This document shows positions 36,042 through 48,839 of a stretch of 64,000 nucleotides of DNA, piece by piece. The position numbers were made by a program, and so were the translations under genes. The stretch's first letter is position 1. Each line of letters opens with the position of its first letter. The notes below the pieces were generated by a model. That model was not told the DNA's origin. It did no database searches and saw only the letters and a list, made by a program, of their open reading frames with translations. This DNA comes from Azadirachta indica. Lineage: Eukaryota; Streptophyta; Magnoliopsida; Sapindales; Meliaceae. The stretch spans positions 14,630,481 through 14,694,480 of the forward strand of contig CM040448.1 in NCBI GenBank assembly GCA_022749755.1. Reading direction: 5' to 3'.

Positions 36042-37759
36042 TTAGCTACTGTTATTTTCCTAGATAGATATTAGATTTAGAATTTAGACCTTTCCAATTT
36101 CCTATAATTCAGAGTTCGATTTAGTTTAATATTAAAACCAAGTTTTATCATTCATTGAAAAAATTCATTCATTTTGTGCTATTGCTAATATCACGTTTTA
36201 ATGCTATTTATATATATACACATATATGGTAATTTCGTTCATTTTATATATGCTATCAAATGTGTTGCTAATATCACTTTTTAATGCTATATATCACACC
36301 GTATTTAGCTACTAATCTTATGCATTTATTAATAACGAAATCACTTTCATGCTGTGAAATAATTCTATCTAACACTAATTTTAATCTAATATTGGCCAGA
36401 GCTTTAGAAAGCTGGCTAGCATTTTTATATATCAAATTGCATAAACTAAATAATATTTCACTTTAACAACAGGTTCTTTTTTTCCATATTATTATAGTTA
36501 TATTTTTTAAATATATTATTTATTTTAATAAAATTATTTTAATTGTTTCAGCTGTTAAATGTATTGAAAAGAAATTCAAATTGTAATCAAATTAAAAAAT
36601 TCTATTAACTATAAATTATAATTAATTAAAATTAGAATTACTTATTAAAAAAACTCTAATTGTAATTTTGATGTAGAAAACAATGTACTCGAAAGTTGTT
36701 TCAAGTACATGTTTTTTGTGCTTGAAAGTCGAATATATGTTGTTTTGATTAATACTCTACAATAGCATCATTTACAGTAAAAAAATACTAAAAAAAAAAT
36801 TGAATCATGTTACAAAAACAAGTAAAAGTTACCAAAACAAACAAAGATATGAATAATGATGTTAATTAAGGATGCTTGAAAGTAATGTACGTAAGAGTGT
36901 AGAGTGACAGCGTGAGACTTAAGGGTGACCCGCCTTATAATACTCAAAAGTCAAAATACACTAAAAAAATGAGGTAATATGTTATTAAAAACGAAAAAAA
37001 AAAAATCTTCATCAAAAGCTTGGGTTCATTTTAAACAAATAGGTTATAATCATCTCAACATAAGGCAAAATATTTGTATTGTGGTGTAGTTGTATGCTTG
37101 TACGTATTTTAGTGTGGTTGTCGGTTGCTTGTCTTGCTCTAACCTTGCTTCTGCTAGGGACGAAGAAAATTGCAGTTAATTTCCATATTCTACAATGTCG
37201 CTACTGTTGCTCTATTCTTCAATTTATGCTTCCTTTTAATTGTTGTCATGTTGTATTGTTACTGCCTATATTGCTGTTAAGTAGTTTGTAATGTTATATT
37301 GGGTTGAATATGCTAATTTCTTAAATTTTTTGGTTTATTTTCTTTTTGTTACTGCTGCTAATTTTTTGTCATGTTATGCATAATATAGTTTTATTTTTGT
37401 ACTACTCATGGTTCTGTAAGACTCTTTTGGTATTACTAAATTTTATATTATTTTATTTTCTTTCTTAATAAGATATCTCTAAACTAATTATTAGAGACTA
37501 ACTTAATTTTTTTATTATTAATTTTGAATTGGCATCTTTCAATATTTCTTTGAAAGTTTAAATATGTTATATACTATTATCTCAATTACTTTTATTAATG
37601 AGATATACTAATGTTAAAATTAAAATATTTTTAATTTATTTAAATCAAAATTGAAAAATTTTTTAATAGATTGAATTAGATTAAATTTTATCATATGGTA
37701 AATTGGATTGAATATGGATTTAATCAAATCTACTCAATCCAATTCGTTGAACACCCGTT
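36042..37759. other. Right part of the inserted segment, no gene recognised
   Basis: AT-rich DNA. A plus-strand frame at 37079-37291 is Cys/Leu-rich and matches nothing I know. The last 130 bp carry GGATTGAAT and CAATCCAAT motifs similar to those at the left end of the segment. Confidence 0.5.
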
Positions 37760-37763
37760 AAGG

Positions 37764-37785
37764 CATGGTGAGGCAAGCAGCTTGC
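37764..37785 (+). pseudogene. OCT pseudogene E, right remnant
   Basis: ATGGTGAGGCAAGCAG matches the MVRQA codons of copy D at 15 of 16 bases (ATGGTCAGGCAAGCAG) and lies in the expected order after the part of E that ends at 30634. Homology is lost again within about 20 bp, so the C-terminal end of E is missing. The call depends on the short match plus colinearity. Confidence 0.6.
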
Positions 37786-37868
37786 AACAAATTAAATTAA
37801 ATTAAATTAAATTAAACCAAACGCTCAGGTAAATATACATTCAATAATTAAGAGCGTTGAAAGATTAC

Positions 37869-38056
37869 GGTCAATTGTGCATGATGATAGAAAAGAATGG
37901 AATAAAGAGCACTATACAAACTATTACAAATTGAAAATGATCATGATAGCAAAGAAGAAAGACATGGTCAATTGTACATGATGATAGAAAAGAATGGAAT
38001 AAAGAGCACTATATATATTAATTACAAATTGAAAATGATTATAGCAAAGAAGAAAT
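37869..38056. repeat. Two-copy tandem repeat, 97-bp period
   Basis: GGTCAATTGTGCATGATGAT followed by AGAAAAGAATGGAATAAAGAGC recurs 97 bp later with few changes (GGTCAATTGTACATGATGAT at 37966). The second copy has a small internal difference around TATATATTAATTACAAATT. It lies about 110 bp beyond the right end of the inserted segment. Confidence 0.9.
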
Positions 38057-38525
38057 TAAGATGATGCTAAAAAAGTCATATTGTTTTCTTTCGAAAAGAT
38101 AATAAGCTACCATAAGGATCTTTTTGCATGCTTTTTTTTTTTTAATTCTTTCTTGAGCATTATATAAACAGTATTAAAATATTATAAGCATTGCATGATC
38201 CATTCAGTCATTCGATCATTTAAAGAGACGAAGGATATTCCATTTTTCTTTTCTTTTCTTTTCTTTTCCTTTTTTTATAAAATAATGTATATATGTATAT
38301 ATGAATCAAAATATATATTTCCTATATTTCTATCTAGTAGAAATAGAATTAAAATATCAAACTTCTTGTATCATATATTAATGTAGAAAAATAATGAAAT
38401 ATATAGTACTCATTGATTTATTGCCGACACCATTTCCGGAAAGAATATATGAAGCCTCCCTTTGTGGTACACCATATATATATATATATATATGTATATG
38501 TATATATATGACCGTCAGTGTAGTC

Positions 38526-38598
<73 letters not shown>
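38526..38598. repeat. (AAT)n microsatellite
   Basis: AAT trinucleotide run of about 24 units with one interruption (AATAAATAAT). It explains a poly-tyrosine open frame on the minus strand that is not a gene. Confidence 0.95.
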
Positions 38599-38600
<2 letters not shown>

Positions 38601-39812
38601 GAGCAAGACTAAATTAACGAGGATATTTTGTTCGCTCTTTTGGTATTTATGGTTAGAATTAGAAGAAGAAAAGTTACCTTGAACAAGTCATATACATAGC
38701 AAGCTAGCTGGCTCGCTAGCTCAACACAAAAGATGCGTAAAGCTTGCGTCAACAGTCTCAAAATCTAAATCTATTAATTTCGTGGACAACATATTTTATT
38801 TATTTATGTAATAATATAGATTTAAGAGTGTTTCTATCTCCATCACACCTTTGACTGTCAACTACAGATCTAGAACAAAATTAACCAAAATATATGAATG
38901 ACTGAATTATAATTAGCAGTTGAGTTGAGGAAATGCAGGTAGCTAGAAATAAATTAAGATAAGAAACCCTCAAGATCTGTGCCCATTAATCACACACATT
39001 TAATATTACTGCATCTGTATGTATACGGTTGAGTGAACGGCAATTAATATTGGATTCATTAACCTGTTCCATCCTATAATTAATTCATTTTCAATTTAAT
39101 TTTTTCGAAGCAAAATTTATAATGAAAGCATGCATCACTCATTAATGACCATTATGAATTGTGCCATTAATGTAAAATATAGCACCTACGATTTTCTATA
39201 TAATTTTATAGTTATAGTTATATACTAGTGGATGAGCATCACAGAATTTTCCATATATATATATATATATATATATTATAATATAATCCAATCCAGGTGC
39301 GCTTGGGCAGTAAACCCTTTCCCTGATTTGCTTTGAATAGTCAATTTTCTTTTATAAAGAAAATTAAGTTTCACCCTTTCGAAAAGATTTAGTTTATATT
39401 AATTTAAGAAAAAATTAGTACTGAAATGGATTGATTAGATTGAAAAAAAATACTCTTAATACTGTAACTAAGGAAGAGAATTTAAGTTATATTTTCTAAA
39501 AACTTATGTTTGATCTACCATTTGACTGTATTTGGCAAGCATGGGCTAATTTTTATATACGTATAATTTATGCTTGCTTATTATTATTAATCCAACATTC
39601 ATGCCAGTTGGACCGCATTTTAACAATATCAAATATTACTTTCTAAAAATAGATTGCAAATTAATATTTTAACAATATCACTCAAAACATCACAATACAT
39701 GTGTTAATTAGGACTCTTTCAACATGACAGTGAATGTTGACTATGAAGGTTGAAAAAATAATACAAAAAAAGACAATGACAAAAACAAAAAGATGAATTA
39801 ATAATTTATTAA

Positions 39813-39820
39813 TATAAATA
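39813..39820 (+). promoter_or_regulatory. Probable TATA box of OCT copy F
   Basis: TATAAATA lies 45-52 bp upstream of the start codon and would imply a short 5' UTR of about 15-20 nt. The sequence is a good plant TATA box, but the surroundings are AT-rich. Confidence 0.4.
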
Positions 39821-39864
39821 AAATCCAAATAAAGAGTTGTGGCACCATATCATCACCACGCAGA

Positions 39865-41421
39865 ATGACAGATTCAACTCCACTTCTGTCGCAAGTACCG
39901 GTCTCGGCTCCGCCAGAAACTAGCCCGGACCAAGATGACAAATCACCCAACATCTTCTCCTTGGATGAGATTATTGAACAAACATTAGGCAACTTTGGTT
40001 GGGTGCAATTCTTTCAAGCTCTCCTTGTTTCATTAGCTTGGGGATTTGATGCACAACAAGCTTTCATCAGCGTCTTCACTGATGCCCTCCCACTCTGGCA
40101 TTGCACAAATAATATTACTTGCAAATCCACCTCCAAAATCTTCGAAATTCCCAAGGGTTCATGGTCCTGGGATGGTTCAGCTTCTCAGAGTATCATATCA
40201 GACTGGAATCTTCAATGCGCTAGCTCATTCATTTCCGGCTTTCCTGAATCATCTTTCTTCGCGGGCTGTTTGGTTGGTGCATTATCTCTTGCCACACTTG
40301 CTGATTCTGCCTTCGGGCGCAAGAACCTCCTCCTTTTCTCATGTTTAGGCATGAATGTAGCAGCACTTTTAACCGTATTCTCTACAAATGTTTGGATTTA
40401 CTCGGCTTTCAGATTTGCCACAGGATTTGGCAGTGCACCCATTGCAACTTGCACTGTCGTTTTGTTGACAGAAAGAGTTGGAACAAAATGGCGAGGTCGT
40501 GTAGGAATGATGGCATCCTTTGGTTTTGGTTTAGGTTTTTTATCTTTACCAGCTATAGCTTATACAAGTAGAGGTTCTTCCTGGAAAACTCTTTACTTGT
40601 GTACATCAATTTCGGGAATTTTCTACTGTCTCTTTGCTTATTACTTTGCTTATGAATCTCCTAGTTGGTTATTAGTGCAAGGTCGTGAAGAAGAAGCCAT
40701 AGAAATACTCAAAAGATTATCTCCGAGAAAAAATGATAGCTTTGACATGCGCATATCCAGTGTGCCTAAATCGGAAGAAGAGGATGATTTTTTCTCAGCC
40801 ATCAAAGATTTATTTCGAAAGAGATGGGCCCTTCAACGGATATTGATAGTTATGTTGTTAAGCTTCAGCCTAGGAATGATGTTCTACGGAATCCCATTAG
40901 GAATTGGTGATTTGGGTTTCGATAACATCTACTTGGCAGTTACGTTTAATGCGTTAATGGAATTCCCGTCCTATTTGATAACCTTCTTTTTTCTAGAAAA
41001 GGCTAATAGAAGAACATCTCTCTTAGCATTTTCAATGACAAGTGGAATATGCAGTATTGGGTGCACAATCGTGGGTAGTGACATGAGAGGGATTCAAATT
41101 GGGCTTGAATTGGGAGCATACGTTTGTGTCTGTGCAGCATACAACGTGTTACTAATATATTCTATGGAGCTGTTTCCAACTTGTGTGCGAAACACAGCGG
41201 CAACAATGGTTGAGCAATCACAAGTATTTGGAGCAATATTCAGTCCGATGTTGATTTCAGCGTCGAGGGGGAAGGAATCGTCGTCGTATGGAGTATTTGG
41301 AGCGGTGATAATATGTTCTGGGTTTTTTGTTGCCTGTTTGCCAGAAACTAGAGGAGAAACTCTCTGTGATACCATGGATCAACAAGAATGCAAAACCCAG
41401 GCTTCAACAGTACTGTTCTGA
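39865..41421 (+). CDS. Organic cation/carnitine transporter-like MFS protein (copy F), diverged motifs
   Basis: An intronless 518-residue frame with twelve hydrophobic segments. Family marks are FSLDEIIEQ (31-39), LWHC (77-80), SDWNLQC (112-118), ADSAFGRKN (146-154) and LPETRGETL near the C-terminus. Several positions constant in the other copies are changed. ESPRWL is ESPSWL (264-269). The third cysteine of the big loop is Phe93 (KIFEIPK against DICxLxK). AEPTWHC is ALPLWHC. The late MVRQA box is MVEQS (448-452). The frame is fully open, so the changes are substitutions, not decay. It lies between the inserted segment and the tRNA-bearing gap. By resemblance it belongs with the plant OCT2-5 group; localisation is probably the tonoplast, substrate unknown. 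The start ATG is the first in the frame and gives the usual N-terminal TPLL. Confidence 0.93.
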   Translation: MTDSTPLLSQVPVSAPPETSPDQDDKSPNIFSLDEIIEQTLGNFGWVQFFQALLVSLAWGFDAQQAFISVFTDALPLWHCTNNITCKSTSKIFEIPKGSWSWDGSASQSIISDWNLQCASSFISGFPESSFFAGCLVGALSLATLADSAFGRKNLLLFSCLGMNVAALLTVFSTNVWIYSAFRFATGFGSAPIATCTVVLLTERVGTKWRGRVGMMASFGFGLGFLSLPAIAYTSRGSSWKTLYLCTSISGIFYCLFAYYFAYESPSWLLVQGREEEAIEILKRLSPRKNDSFDMRISSVPKSEEEDDFFSAIKDLFRKRWALQRILIVMLLSFSLGMMFYGIPLGIGDLGFDNIYLAVTFNALMEFPSYLITFFFLEKANRRTSLLAFSMTSGICSIGCTIVGSDMRGIQIGLELGAYVCVCAAYNVLLIYSMELFPTCVRNTAATMVEQSQVFGAIFSPMLISASRGKESSSYGVFGAVIICSGFFVACLPETRGETLCDTMDQQECKTQASTVLF

Positions 41422-44400
41422 ATTTTTGTTTTTTGGGGGGTAAATTGTTTTGATTAGTTTATTTGGCACTCAATTAATACACCATTACTGCTTTGGTAAA
41501 CGTTCAGTTCATATTTGTATTGTATTACTTGCTTTGCTTGGACGGCGGCATCACTTTTGGTGAGGTTCGATTCCAATAACAATAATTAATTGTAAAATTA
41601 AGCAAATTTTGACCCGTCTCATTAATTTATTGATTGCGTGAATAATTAGCAGTAACGGTTGGTTTTGGTATCCATGACGTGACAATTCACAATTAATGTA
41701 CGCGATAATATATACTGAATGAGTCCCCACAATTTCCTTCTGTGGTTTTGGTCTAGACTAGCTAAATCGATTTCGTCAAATAAAACAATTAATTCAATTT
41801 AGAAAAATAATGGTTGTGCGATTGTGTCATAAGCGTGCAAACTCGAATCTTCCATAATTAAATTCCCATCTACAAATTTTGGATGTGTATAATGACAATG
41901 AAAAAGGGATGTGCTTCAATAAAAAAAAGTTATTTATATACATACATATATATATATATATATATATTGTTCTTTTTTTAACCGTAAATTTATGCTACCT
42001 TAACTTTTGATTGCTTAAAAGTGATTTAACTATGGTAATCATGTCTCCCTTCTCTAATTCTTTGCGGGTGGTGCATTTGCGCTAAGTAGAGTTTTTTTTA
42101 TGTAATTTTTTTACGAGAACATTTTTATACATAAAATTTTTAACAATAATTTATTAATTATTTAATTAATTAATATAAATAATTTTTTATAAAAATTATA
42201 TACTTTTAATAGACAAAATTTTAAATTTATATATATTTAAAAAAATAATATAAAATTTTTAAAATAAAATAAAGAACAATTTGACTTTTCAAAAAAATTT
42301 AAAATTTTGACTTTCTTTCGTTATAAGTAAAATAACTTTAAAATTTTTAATAACTTTTATTTAGTATTAATAAAAAAAATACAACAATTAATTGAAAATA
42401 GTTTTTAATTAAAAAAAAAAAGTAAAAACTAAATGCAATGTTAAGAAAATTATTTTATACATAAATGATTAATAATATATTTGACTACATCAATATTGAC
42501 TATTAAAAAATTTCACTTTGAAAAAACATGTGAGTATAAATATATAAAATCAATTTGTTTTTAATGTTACGCTTACAATATTCAAACAATATCTTCCTTG
42601 TATTCCATAAAACTCTTGGGTAATGTTTAGTTTGAAAAATAGAAAGGAATAAGGGAAAGAAAAGGAAAAGGAAAGTAACTGCTACAATAGCTAATGTTTT
42701 AAGACAATTAAAAATTGTTTTAAATAATATTGTAATACAAGTTTTTATTTTTAAAAATTATAAGAAGCCAATTTTACATGAGATAAAAATGTTCGAACCC
42801 TTACACTATATAATTTTAATGTTCAAACCTTATACTATATAGTTTTAAATGAGATAAAAATGTTGGAACCCTTACACTCCACTAATAATGTAAAAATTCT
42901 AACCAATAGGCCAAATTTAATAATACTACTATATTTTCAGTATTAGTATATATATAGTATATGAATTATTAGATTTATATGAAATGCAACCAATCCTATA
43001 TTTAAATAAATATTATATAAATTTCAGTTATTTTTCTTTTGTAATTTTTTTTAAAAAATTGGATAATATTTGTTATTAAACTAATATGATTTTTTGCAAA
43101 AAATTGAATAAAAATAAAACCAATAATTAAAAACAGTTTTCTATTGAAAATTAAACAAGTTATTTAACAAAATTTGTCTTTTTTAAAAAAGAGAAGATAG
43201 TATAAAAACCGTTTTCTATTTTTTAGAATCAAAATTAATTTTAAATAAACTGTCATCTAAATATTAAAAAAAAAGACAGTTTAAAAATTATTTTTTACTT
43301 TTAAAAAATAAGTCAGTTTCAATAAAACTGTTCTCTAGAAACATAAAAGAAATGTAATTTAAACACCGCTTTTTATTTTTAAGAATCAAAATCCATTTTA
43401 TTAAAATTGTCTTCTAAATATGTAATTTAGAAAACACTTATATATAATAGTTTTATTTTATTTATAATTAAAGAGAGTTTTTTTATGAATCGTTTTAAAA
43501 AACAAAATTTATCTTTTATTTACTATACTCTTTTTATTATTTTGCAGTAGTTAATTAGGAAAGGAATTATATTTCTTTATTTAATTAAAGTAAGGAATTA
43601 TAGAGGGAACAAAATTTGTTATATTTCTTTTGAACAAAAATATTCTTTGTTTAAAAATTAGTTATAACTTTTAAAAAAATTAATTAATTATGAATTTTAT
43701 TATTAAATATAATTTAGCTTATTCTTGACATTTTAGTATTTAAAACACAACTATTTAATAATTTTATCTGATAATTTAAATATTCAAAGAAAAATATATT
43801 CAATTTTTTAAAAATAGATTGTTTATGTTTTGGATTATTAATTCCATTCTTATATAGGAACTAGGCATTAAATTAAACATTAATGGAGTTTTAATTAAAA
43901 TAAGTGCAGTCAAGTACATCCATCTCTATCTTAATATAATTGAGTACTTTTATATTTAAAGTATCAAGTATGATATTTAGGTTTAGGAGAGAACATGTAA
44001 AAATATTCTATTTTCACAATTATGAGACTTTCCGTTACAATATATATGGTTATATATCTTTCTTATGAGGACGAATACAATATATTTTTGAATAAATATC
44101 TTTTTTAAAAAGCAAATATCACAAATATTGTGCGTACATATTTATGACAATAATAATAACAAATTCAAAAAAGATTGGATTAGGTTTGTCTTGTTTTAGA
44201 AGCGTGGAAGCGCTTACATACACAAGATGTTTGGTTACTGTTTTAATTTTAGCTAAGCGCTTTTCGTTGTACAAATAAATAATTAATGTAATCACTTCCA
44301 CACATGGCTCTTAATTAGTGTAGAAATGATATTAAAGTTAAAGTTGATAAGATATGAGCTTCGAGGAATGAAAATATATGGGATTATGATCTTTCACACC

Positions 44401-45206
44401 ATGGATCTCGGAAATTAATTTCATGTTCGAACAAATTGAATTAACAATAACATGGATAAATAATCAAGTAATTTGATTTTTTAAAATTTTAATTTCCCTA
44501 TCAACGCATATCATATGAGAATATGTTCACTATTATGTATTATTAACGGAAAATTAACAACTAGATATTGTCTAAAAGGATGAAAAAAAAAATGGTCTTC
44601 TAGCATTTATATCTCTACTCCTTATGCTTATTATCATCAATATTAACTAACATTATATATCTTTCTTAATTTTATATTTACTAAGGAAAAACTAAATAAT
44701 ATAAGGAATCTAAAAATGTAATTGTAATAACAATATCATATTCTAACATTTAGAATAACAGTTAAAGATCATATTATAATTAATGGCTACAAGTCAACAC
44801 CTTTTTAATATATAAAAGGTTTAAATCTTTTTTTTAAATAATAATATTGCATAATTTAAGTATTATTAAATTAATAAATGTTACATTAACACTTGTACCT
44901 TATCTAAAAATATTCAAATATAATAGTCTTTTTTTATTTATATATTTGTCCCTTAAACAATAGAGATACGTTAAAATACATAATAATTGTTATATTTTTT
45001 TATTTTTTTGTAATTAATAATTTTTTATTATAATTTTAATTATTTTGTGGTAATTTTTAACTTTTTTTATTATATTATAATGTACAATTTATAAGTTGAA
45101 AATTATAATAAAAAAAATTAAGAAGTACAATGAAAAAGTAGACACAGAAGAAAATTTTACTTATTTCAAAATAAAATTTTAATAATTTAATGTAAAACAC
45201 ATTTAA
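41422..45206. other. AT-rich intergenic region downstream of OCT copy F
   Basis: A 3.8-kb very AT-rich gap. Two copies of GAGATAAAAATGTTSGAACCCTTACACT lie at about 42780 and 42849. A degenerate repeat with roughly 160-bp spacing lies at about 43200-43425. No gene is recognised. Confidence 0.55.
43200..43425. repeat. Degenerate direct repeat
   Basis: A block reading TTTTAGAATCAAAATTAATTT then ACTGTCATCTAAATAT (about 43219-43264) recurs as TTTTAAGAATCAAAATCCATTT then ATTGTCTTCTAAATAT (about 43377-43421). Both are preceded by a CCG(T/C)TTT motif. Confidence 0.45.
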
Positions 45207-45278
45207 AGGGCCCAACCGGGTTCGAACCGGTGACCTCTTGATCTGCAGTCAAATGCTCTACCACTGAGCTATGGACCC
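45207..45278 (-). tRNA. tRNA-Cys (anticodon GCA)
   Basis: A 72-nt cloverleaf on the minus strand. The 5' acceptor arm GGGTCCA pairs with 3' TGGGCCC (one G-T pair). The D arm has AGCTCAGTGGTAGAGC (A box). The anticodon loop is CTGCAGA with anticodon GCA. The T arm is CCGGTTCGAACCCGG (B box). There is no encoded CCA. A CAA lies just upstream of the 5' end, and TTTT follows about 10 nt past the 3' end at 45194-45197, both typical of plant Pol III tRNA genes. It is intronless. It lies alone between OCT copies F and G. Confidence 0.97.
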
Positions 45279-48200
45279 TTGATGTGTATTAAAACATTAT
45301 ATATAAATATATTTATACTCATAAACCAGCGGCTATTCTTACCATAAATGACTAGAAAAATATGTCCAATGAAGTTTAAATTATATCATTGATTGTTACA
45401 TTTGAAATTATATTAGATAAAAGGAATTTCTCTCAACACAAAACTTGTATATATCTCTCAATTTGTTTAAGGTGCTTTTGTAAAATATTTTTGACACTGG
45501 ATACTCATAATAGTAATTAAGTTGTATTATATTATAAATTAGTAATGACATTCTATAAAAATAATATATCAATAAATGTGCAACTCAGTCATTGCAGGAC
45601 ACAGTCTAATGTATTCTTATATTTATATTTATGTATATTGTATTATGTCTTTTTATTATTTTCCTTCTTAGAGTTCAATTTACTTTCAACACAAAAAATT
45701 AAATAAATAACTAACAATTACTTTTATTCTAAACTTTATCGTTCCTAAATCCCAGATGTTGTCAGTCTAAATAATTGATTGTAAAATATATATATATATA
45801 TATACACTTTCATTGATTAAGATTTTTTCTCATATATGTATCAATTACGAAATGTTAATTACTATCTACATAAATAATAGTAACAGGACTTCTTATTGGA
45901 TGTTTAATACACCAATATAATATTGACGAGGGAAGTTCATATCATAAAAGGCCAAAAGGAATCAATCATTACAGAAAGAGCAGGGAGGATTTTTTTGACT
46001 TCCTACATAGAGCAAGAAAGACAAATGCAAAATAAATATATGTGCTAGTCTTAATATCAACAATTGAAAATATATAAATTTAATGGTTTATAAATGATAT
46101 AAGAAATTGTAAAAACTAAGAAACTGTTAAACCGTCTTTTAAATTTATACATGTGCTTTAATTGTAGTATATTAATTACGTATGATAGATTTAATTTTAA
46201 TTATTAAAAGTGCCTAAATTTATATGATTATAAATATATAAGAAATTATATAAAATTAAGGGATCTTGATACTTTCCTCTTTCTCTATATATATAATAAC
46301 CTATAATAAATTTTTTCAGATTAAGGTGTCTCTATGATTTTTAAGAAAATTTTATATGAATGATCCTTAATATATTTAACAAACATTTAAATAAACAGAA
46401 AAAGAAAATAAATTCATTAATCTTACTTGAGATGATATATAAAAATTAAGGATTAATCAATTTTTGATTTCCTATTTATTTGAGATGATAACAAAATTTT
46501 GATTTAGTAAATAGAAATTAAGTAAACTAAAATTATAATTACGACGAATTAAATTAAGTCTCACCCTAATTTGCTTTGTCAAAAAGTTTAAGAACGATCA
46601 AAATTAAGAAAGTAGCCGAAGATTAAGTATATTTTGAAGCCCTTTTGAAATTAAGCTTATAATTAAATTATGGATATTTATATATACATGCATCTGATCA
46701 GATTCGGTGAAGCAAGCTAAGACAATCGAAACGATTTATTTTTAACATTAATTATCTCATTGGATATTTAATTTGATTAATCTAATTAGAATATATATAA
46801 TTATTGATTGTTTAATTAATTAAAGTTAATTAAGACAGTACTAACTTTAATTAATTAGAAATTTAATTAAGATGAAACATACTCACCTCGACGTGGATCC
46901 ACCTCCTCAACACATTACCCTTTAATTACAACTGATATGACAACGAGCATACAGAAAATCTGTTTAGATTTGCTGTCTTAACTTGATTTATATATATATA
47001 TATATATATATGAATTCAATTTGCGATGTTACGATTTTATTTATAATATTAAAATATTTAAGTTTTTATATAAAAAAATAATGTTGAAAATGTTAGATAA
47101 TAAAGACGATATATTTTCTTAATTATTAATTAATATTTACATATTATTTTTCTTACAAATATGATAAATATTAATTAGTTATTTTTGTATGTGCTAATAA
47201 TACATATGTCCTCTTCCCATGACTAATGTTGAGAATAAAATCAAATGGATCAAATTTGAAAATTAAAAATGGCAGGAAATTGAAATTAGAAACTTCAAAT
47301 TCAATGTAAAGAGATAAAAAACCAAAAAAAAAGGCGAAGTGGGGGACATGTCCCATTGCTAGCTAGCTAGGCAGGAAATTGACGCAGTAGTATTAGACAA
47401 AACCATCAATTACGACCCCATGCCATTCAACCAACATCATCACATTCACTAAGCTTTAATTTGAAACTTTATGCTACGGTGATAAGTTTATATATAAATA
47501 CTGTGGGCTGCCTGCTAACAATATAATCATTGATCCCCTCTTTTCGATATATTATATTATATAGTTTGATTAATATATATATATATATATATATTCCAAC
47601 TTGTGATAAAAATAAAATTCTGCAAATTTTTAATTAATTTCTAAAACAAAAGGATTTCAAGCTATACGTCCATATAGCAAAGCCATATTAATTTGCATAT
47701 CATAACATGCATGCTACGACAACGGCTGTATATATACAGTATATAACTTTGGTGTGGGAATCAATACCACGCTATGTCCAACTCATTCCTGGTCCCTAGC
47801 TAGCTAGCTATGCCAATTAAATTACATCTTGTTAATTGTTAATATATAATTCATGGGATTTGATGGGAAATTAACTAATAATTAATACGCAGCCACTATG
47901 ACTATGGAATTGATTGCTAATTTAATTGTCGGCTTTGCAAAATTGTGTTCTGCTTGAATGGTTTTTTTTTTTATAAGTTAAAAATGGGTAAAGCACACCA
48001 CACACTACGGCCCTCCCTAATTTGCTGGTTTTCTTCTCTGTTTTTTCTTCAATACATTAATAATTCCCTCGTGTAATATTAATTGAGGTTCATTTTCATT
48101 AAATAAATAAATAAAGGAATTAATAGGCAGCCAATTTAGACTATTTCGTGTTAATAAGATTTTAATTACTGCTTTCTCATTAGCCATTTGATCATCACAT

Positions 48201-48839
48201 TCAGTACGTACGTAGTCTTCAACTAGCAAAATAAAATTATTATGCATATATAATATCAATACTTATATATGCATGTATGTTTTTTCACTCGCCAAATTGC
48301 CAAAAACGTAGTTTATTTTATATATGTAATATTTTATTTATGTGATGTAAATTAAATAAAATAGATAGATATCTCTTCCAAATTGCAGGACAGCTAGCTA
48401 GAGGTTTTGGCTTTAACTTCACCAATCTCTGGAATATATGCATGGTTGCATGGCAATGACGTAAGAAAAATGAGCGAAATATCCAGAATTTTAATATTTA
48501 TATGTGTCTATAGCTAGCACTCCAGTACATTTATGTGATTTAATATATACCATAACATTACAAAATGACAGAAATTAAGAGTAGTAGTAATTGCATAATT
48601 CCAAAAACTCTGTAGTATTCTCGATCTGGATATACATGACAACTCTAAAATCACTTTTCTTATTGTTAATCTGTTTTTACCTACGTGGGCGTACGTTGCG
48701 TTCTTAGCTGGCTGAATATATACGTATCTTACAGTCCATTCAGGCTCTCACGTATACATAAACTCCTTAATTCAAAAGTTGTATATCTACAAGAAATTAA
48801 TTGAAGATTAGCTAGACAGTTAGCTAGCCGCAGATAATT
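45279..48839. other. Intergenic region upstream of OCT copy G
   Basis: A 3.6-kb AT-rich gap. The minus frames at 47171-47356 and 48017-48259 show no family resemblance. No gene or clear element is seen. Confidence 0.55.

Larger units (their letters stand above)
30635..37759. mobile_element. Candidate gene-carrying hAT-like element (about 7.1 kb) inside OCT pseudogene E
   Basis: The left end TAGGAGTATTCAA and the reverse complement of the right end AACGGGTGTTCAA match at 9 of 13 positions. Both resemble the YAGGGGTGTTCAA terminus seen in many plant hAT elements. Both ends are followed by subterminal ATCCAATC/GGATTGGAT-type motifs. OCT pseudogene E is recognisable up to the left end and resumes at the right end with ATGGTGAGGCAAGCAG, so the segment is an insertion. 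Inside are exon-like fragments (31490-31880), a FLAP1-like gene copy with introns and a Ty3/gypsy fragment. No transposase is recognised and no clean 8-bp target duplication is visible, so the element is old or its ends are altered. Confidence 0.5.
37786..39864. other. Intergenic region upstream of OCT copy F
   Basis: AT-rich DNA with a short tandem duplication and a long AAT microsatellite (both listed separately). No gene is recognised. Confidence 0.6.

Noticed and set aside
38418..38606. Minus-strand frame rich in Tyr and Leu
   Set aside because: Produced by the AAT and AT microsatellites.
47171..48259. Minus-strand small frames upstream of OCT copy G
   Set aside because: Short, AT-driven composition, no family resemblance, no promoter or splice context.
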